DNA of 14,581 bases from Baffinella frigidus (lineage: Eukaryota; Cryptophyceae; Cryptomonadales; Baffinellaceae). The notes beneath the pieces were generated by a model. The model made no database searches. It was not told the origin of the DNA and saw nothing but the letters and a program-made list of their open reading frames with translations. Where the stretch lies: positions 84,550 through 99,130 of the forward strand of contig MU647393.1 of assembly GCA_026770585.1 (NCBI GenBank), in the 5' to 3' direction. The translations under genes and the position numbers were made by a program. The number at the start of each line of letters is the position of its first letter. Within the stretch, counting starts at the first letter, position 1. Below, one piece after another: positions 1 to 6,600 of this stretch.

Positions 1-28
1 GAGAGAGAGAGAGAGAGGGAGAGAGAGG

Positions 29-59
<31 letters not shown>

Positions 60-86
60 GGAGAGAGAAAGAGAGAGAGAGAGAGA
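1..86. repeat. (GA)n microsatellite
   Basis: An almost pure GA dinucleotide tract with a few GGG and AAA interruptions opens the window. Read on the minus strand it is a CT tract like the one at 3505-3676. Confidence 0.95.
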
Positions 87-117
87 CCAACGGTGTGTGA
101 GAAAGCAAGGCATCCGG

Positions 118-436
118 GGTGTAGGGTGTAGGGTGTGGGGTGTAGCGTGTGGGGTGAAGCGTGTAGAGTGTAGGTTGTAGCGTGTGGGGTGAAGCGTGTA
201 GAGTGTAGGTTGTAGCGTGTGGGGTGTAGCGTGTAGAGCGTAGGTTGTAGGGCGTAGGGTGTGGGGTGTAGGGTGTAAAGTGTAGGGTGTAGGGTGTAGG
301 GTGTAGGGTGTAGGGTGTGGGGTGTAGGGTGTAGAGTGTGGGGTGTAGGATGTAGGGTGTAGGGTGTAGGGTGTAGAGTGTAGGGTGTAGGGTGTAGGGT
401 GTAGGGCATCGGGTGTAGGGTGTAGGGTGTAGGGTG
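118..436 (+). repeat. Degenerate TGTAGGG heptamer array
   Basis: About 45 tandem copies of a seven-base unit, mostly TGTAGGG with variants such as TGTGGGG, CGTGTGG and TGAAGCG. The unit differs by one base from the telomeric TTTAGGG motif and keeps its length. The G-rich strand is the plus strand. It directly follows exon 8 of the minus-strand receptor gene, whose frame would run into the CCCTACA strand. Confidence 0.9.
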
Positions 437-437
437 C

Positions 438-453
438 AGAAGTGAACTACCAC
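438..453 (-). CDS. Exon 8 (partial), merging into the TGTAGGG array
   Basis: After a good acceptor (CTCTGGTGTTTCAG) the frame reads VVVHF and then Cys, the expected hydrophobic strand after exon 7. The next bases are CACCCTACACC, the array itself. No GT donor is visible; a GC donor at 437-436 is possible, otherwise the gene is broken here. Confidence 0.4.
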
Positions 454-3400
454 CTGAAACACCAGAGGGTGCATTCTCGTGTGGGGGCGTGTTTCAACCC
501 ACTTAGTAGCGGTCAAGTTCCTTTCCCCCCAGATATCCGGGGGAAATGCGGTTAGAATCCAACGCAAATGGATAAGATTCTAGTAAACATTGTTTAGATG
601 GACTGTATCCGTGAAGCCTCCGGTGGCTGCGAAGTGACGCGCTGAGAACCCCTCAAAGCTCGCGTTTTAGAGAACGGAGGGTACCATAGCGTCGTAGCCA
701 CTTTGGTCAATTTTCTTGAAATCGTAGGACGTCTCGAACACGACGGTCATGCCTGATTTAGGGGTGAGGGGTGAGGGCTTAAGGGTTTAAGGGTTTAGGG
801 TTCTGGGTTAAGAGTTTAGGGTTTAGGGTTTAGGGTTTGGGTTAAGGGTTGAGGGTTGAGGGTTGAGGGTTTAGGGTAGGATAGGATAGGGTAGGGTAGG
901 GTAGGGTAGGGTAGGGTAGGGTATGGTAGGATAGGGTAGGGTAGAGTATGGTAGGGTAGGATAGGGTAGAGTAGGGTAGGGTAGGCTAGGCTAGGCTAGG
1001 GTAGAGTAGGGTAGGGTAGGGTAGGGTAGGGTGGGGTGCGTGCCGAGGCCTAGCGCAGTCGCTCTCGCGTGGTTGCAGGCTGTGACAGCGAACGCTGCGC
1101 ACCACGCCAGCCGTGTGTCAGTCCCGAGGCGGGCCCATCAGTCCCGACCGAAGTGGGCCCGTCAGTTCCGAGGCGGGCCCATCAGTCCTGAGGCGGGCCT
1201 ATCAGTCCTGAGGTGGGCCTATCTGCCTGACGGCGACGGGTTCGCACCGCCGCACCAAAACGCGAGAGTTGGTCAGGCAGGATCTCCTGTGAGATCCTAC
1301 ACCCGTAACCCTTGACCCTAACCCCCAACCCCCAACCCATGAACCCTGCACCTAACCCCGACCCCCCGAAAACGGTTTTAATCTGAAACTTTCTGGCAAT
1401 GAAACTGACCACATAGAACGAGTTTTACTAGTAATGTGAAAGCATTCGTGCAGTAATTTTCATCGAGTCCAAAAGTTTTACATCGAAACTGTTTTCGCGT
1501 GAGATCCGGGAGCACCAAGGGGTTTCATCTCCACAAAAGTGTTCATCAATTGCTTTTGGCGCAACGAAATTTACTACACAAATGCTTTACTATTACTTTT
1601 ATGAGCAAACCGTGTAGTAATTTTCGTTGCCAAAAGCAATTAATTAATACGTGTATGGAGATTAGGTTGGGGCTGGGAGGCTCACTGCTCCCTGAATACC
1701 ACAGCCACGAGGGATCCTAGGACCAAAAAGTCTCTGCCTACGGTAGGAGGTCCTAGGCAATCCCGTAGGCCTAACTACCCCCTTTTCAGGCCGTTAGAGC
1801 CATTCCGGTAGAACTTGTCGCGTTTTTCGATTTGAGAATTTCAGAATTTCAGACTTCATTTGTACCATGAGATTTGAAACGGTGTGTTTTAAAACGTTTT
1901 ACGACCTTTAAAAACTTTTTGAAGTCTGAAATCTTGAAATCCCGAAATCGAAATCGCGACAAGTCCTCCCGGAATGGCTCTACCCTATCAGGGTTGCGGC
2001 TGGGAGGCTCACTGCTGCCGGTATGCCACAGCAACGCGATCGTCCTCGCGCCCTGCGCATACGTGGCCTCGATGTACCCCACGGGATAGAGCGCGGAGTT
2101 GATGGGCGTGCCGAAGAGGAAGGGCCGGCCGATGTACCCAGCCTCCGGGCCCGAGCAGCACGCCATGTTGAGCATCTTGTGAGGAGCCGCCGCGTCATAC
2201 CTGACGAAAAGTTGACTTTTGACGTAGTATTTTCATTTCCGGTGCGGGCTCTCTCTTGAGGCTCATAGACATTGTATCACTCAACTCAAGGCTAAAGGGC
2301 CTTTCTAGGACCTGTATCGAGAGTAATAAAGAAGAAGAAGAAGAAGAAAGACCTGCCCGGAAGGGCCAGAGCGAGGATTACAATACGTATAGGGATTTCC
2401 CCCGATATAGGACTCACCCTTGGAGCCCTTTTCCCCTGAGGCGGGCCCATCCCGGACCCGGTCCTCACAGTTTGACTGCTAGCGCTGCCTCAGTTGGGCT
2501 CGCGGATGTGGAGTGCCTGGGGCGTTTTCCGCTCCAAAGTTGACGGATTAGTACCGATTGTACCTGCCCGGGAGGCGCTCAACTTCATCTCCACGAAAGT
2601 ATTAATTAATTGCTTTTGGCGCAACGAAATTTACTACACAAATGCTCTACTATTACTTGTAAGAGCAAATCGTGTAGTAATTTCCGTTGCCAAAAATCAA
2701 TTAATTAATACTTGTATGGAGATTCAACTGCTAGCGCTGCCTCGGTTTATTTGGGCTCGCGGATTTGGTGAGCCTGGGACGCTTTCCGCTCCAAAGTTGA
2801 CGGGTGAGTACCGAACCTCGGCGTGTCAACTTAAGAGTAGTCGGCCAACCCGACTGAGGTGGAGCTGGAACTTGTGAGAACGAGTGCCGAGGAGCACCGC
2901 ATGTGAACATATCCGGGGAACTTATCCGGGGGAACCTATTTTTCTTTCACTTCCTGGCAACGAAATTTACTACACAAATGCTTCGATATTACTAGTAAGA
3001 ACGAATTGTGTAGTAATTTTCGTTGCCAGGAAATGAAAGAAAAACAGGTTTCCCCGGATAAGAACACGCTGGGGCGCGGGGCGCGGGCCACTCGAAAATG
3101 CTGGAGGGACCTATTTACATGTGGGGTTGTAAACATTTGTACCAGGATAGGGTATTCCAACCTCGTGGCTGTGCTAATTTCGCAGAGTTACGTGTCCAAT
3201 CTCACGAACGAAGGTGCCTACACATGTGTTACAACTCACTTTTGAATAGGCCCCTCTAGCATTCTCGGCGGGGTCCGTCCACCAGCCCTGGGAGGTGGCT
3301 CAAATTGTGGTCTGGAGTTTGAGCCATTTTACCTTGACAGCCAGGCGAATTCGCCTGGCTGTGTTAACTTAAGCCCCAATCTTAGAACAACATCAACTTT

Positions 3401-3504
3401 TGGGATTTCAGTTCCAGGCCACAATTTGACCCACCTCCCAGGGCTAGTGGCTAGTACTAGGCGGCACGCGCGCTGCCAGGTGCCAGCCAGCGCGCGCCTG
3501 CCAG

Positions 3505-3579
<75 letters not shown>

Positions 3580-3591
3580 GCTCTCCCTCTT

Positions 3592-3663
<72 letters not shown>

Positions 3664-6600
3664 GCTCTCTCTCTCTGGGTGCTTACATGGGTTCTAGAGA
3701 CTTCACAGAGCCTCCAAACAGCACGTCCGCCTGCGAAAAAAACAAAAAGATTAAGGTCGCTAATTTGCGACCCTTAAGATTAAGGTCGCTAATTTGCGGC
3801 GCGTCCGCGTGATCACCTCCCGATCGAGTCACACGGCGGGCATTTCCTACGCTAGACCTGAGGGTGGTCAATCGCAAACGTCAACTCCCCAGTGCCTTGA
3901 GGTCAACTTTTGGAAGAAAGCACAGATTTCTGAGCTTTCTGCGATTGAGTTGACTTTTGATTGCTCCCGGTCACGTCTGAAGTAGGACGCAGACACCGGG
4001 CAGCAAACACGATACACGAGACTCGAATCCTGCCAGCTGCTTCCCGCTGGCCCACACACAAGCGGACCCAAAGAACGCTTCATTAGTCAACCACCGAGGC
4101 TCGTCACCTGTCCGACCGAGGCTCACATCTGGTGTGGCAGGCTCAAACACTGCCAGGCGCATCCCACACGAGACCAAACGTTTCTTTTAGTGTGCAAGTA
4201 AACTGGTCTTAGGGGCTATTCTACACAGCGGGCTACGAAGGGATTTTCGGGCGCTGAGAGCCCGAGTTTCTGTTACCTTATCCGTAGGAACCCCCCTATG
4301 TCCCTACGGGTTGCCTACTGTAGGCTCCTAGGTCTTATCGCTTAGGGGTTATTCAACATCCCTTCGAAGTCCGCTGTGCGGTTGGAGGGGGGAGTGGACC
4401 TCTCCAGACTCGAAGAGAGCCAGAGACCGGAAAACTTTGTACAAGGATAGGGTGTCCCAACCTCGTGACTGGCCTACTCAGGGCTTCAGTGGCTCAAAGG
4501 GCAATGAAAGTTACTACACAAATGCCACATATAAAAGTATCTTGGTTTTAAATCGGCCCCTCTTGCATTCTCGTGTGGGATGGACCTCTCCGGACTCGAC
4601 GAGAGCCAGGTAGTTGAGCTTCTGCAGGGTAGCGTTGTCGTGGTCGTCCAAAAACTGTTCACGGCATCCACCGTGACCTTAAGTTAACAAAGGTTCCACT
4701 TTTGCTTTGAGACGTTCCGCTCTCGACTTTTGTCTCGGTGGGCACCGCTCTTCGGGGCTGCGCAACGAGCCAAAAGGACTGAGGCAAGAGGAATGCCATG
4801 CCTCCAACGTTGGACGTGGGATACCGCATCAAAGAATCCTGCGGGGCTCGTCTCGGTGGGCAGCGCTCTTGCAAGAAGAACCGCCAGCCATCAGAATGCA
4901 AGCAATCACCTATTTTTTCTCCCTTGATATACACTGCAGTGAAGGCAGGTTGGGGGGGGGGGGCATTTCAACGTGGTGGCAGGGATTCGGATAGTCCCCC
5001 CCCCACACCAGCCCTCCGAGGCGGACCAAATCGAGGCTGTAGCATGCGCTATTTCCTCGGGCGGTACCTTCGAAAATGAATGCGCCACCCGAGGAAATGG
5101 CTCCAAACAATCGTCGATTTGGTCCGCCTCGCAGGGCCGGTGGCCACGCAGAAGGGCACGTTGCGGGTGTCGCCTCCCTAGATGCCAATTTAATAGTGTC
5201 GCAACCCATAATTAGTTTGGTAAAGCAACTCGTGCTGGTACAAATTATAAAACAAAGTCCATCTCAAACTAAAAGGGCTCCAATTCCTTTTTAAACGAAG
5301 GTTTCGTTTCATAATTTGTACCAGGAACGAGTCACTTTACAAAACTAATTGTAGGTTGCATCACTGTGAAATCACCGTGCAGAAAGCGCCGCAGCCTCCA
5401 CCAGGACCAAGAAAGCCTAGCTCTGCCTGAGTTTTATAAACCCTAAACCCTTCACTCGCCGTCTTTCCCTCGGAAGGGGTTGACATTCTGAGAAGCCGAA
5501 TGCGGGTGAGAGCGTTGAGTCCAGCGACGCATCTAATCTCTTAGATGACTCGTCTAGTACAACTTGCACTACTCTAGAGTAGGCAAAAGTGAACATTACG
5601 TGCTCCGATGACTGGGGGTACGCTGGCGTGCCAGCCATCCAGCTCTGCCTGAGTTTCATCCTCGCTCGTCCTGAAGGCTTTCTATTCGCCCTCGTGTCCT
5701 GGATTTCTGCTCGTAAATACTTGCAGGACGAGCCAGAACACAACTCAGGCAGAGCTAGGAAGCAGCCCTGGTAAGTAACAGGGCAGAGGGGGGGGGGGGG
5801 GGGGGGGGCGCCAGTAGAGACGCGACACACGGTTCGTTCTTGGGGTTTGGGGGTGCGCGTGTACCTACGATTTTTAGTAGATTATCAGCCAGCTGATGAC
5901 TCTAACAAGGATTCATTAAAGTCTTCGAGGCTGGGGGGATCAATCCGTGGGGGCGGGGGGGGGGGGCGCGCGTGTACCTTGATCTCGACAAGGTAGCGAG
6001 TCCCGTTGATGAGGATGCCGCCCTGGAGGTTGGTGTGCTCTGCCCAGAAACGATACCTGCAGCCCAGGAGGAAGGAACCACTCACCCACCACCCACCACA
6101 AGTGAACCAAATCGAAGGATTGCCCTGGAAGGTGGTGTGCTCTGCCCAGAGACGGCACCTGCCACGCCAGAGGGATCGAAACATCCACTTTTGACATCTC
6201 TCAATGCAACGCCCTGCACTTATCAGGTCAACCGCGACAGATCTGGCGTGGATAAGGCGTCGGTTTCCCTCGAGCCCCCTGGCGTGGTGCAGTCCATGAG
6301 GAACCACTTGCCGGGAGTGATTCGAGCCCCTGCCTGTTTCGTATGCGTTGGGCTCGGAAATACAGGGGGGTGGAGCCCATGCCCACCAAATGGGTGAGGA
6401 GTGCGGGCGAGACAAGAGGTGGGCTCAGGAGTCGACAGCCATGGCTGTTCACGTGAGGGTGCCTCGCTCACAAGGAGCAAGGGTCGGTTGTGAGCATGGC
6501 TTCTCGGCAGAACCAGTTCCGGTGTCCGCCTATGTTGGGAGCTCGAAGAACCTTAAGGACCTAAAGGAGTGGGCCGGCCCTTTCGACACTCACCCGAGGA

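Noticed and set aside
604-752. Mini-intron (GTACCC...TCTCAG) removing the exon 7 TAA
   Set aside because: It shifts the frame so that exon 8 reads TGG TAG; the unspliced frame fits both the protein and exon 8.
760-1035. Chromosome end or healed telomere breaking the gene
   Set aside because: The G-rich strand points inward for a left end, units are degenerate, and gene exons continue on the far side (604-752).
1119-1223. CRISPR array
   Set aside because: Repeats are directly tandem with no spacers, in a eukaryotic context.
3426-3812. 128-codon plus-strand ORF rich in Leu-Ser
   Set aside because: It is the translation of the CT microsatellite; dinucleotide repeats keep frames open without coding.
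3971-4177. Possible tRNA (TCGAATCC word) or short proteins with FEPATP-like motif
   Set aside because: No cloverleaf can be drawn around the word, and the frames come from a diverged direct repeat.
4910-5215. Opposing ORFs with ALRGGPNR-like ends on both strands
   Set aside because: Mirror translations of the palindrome at 5012-5136.
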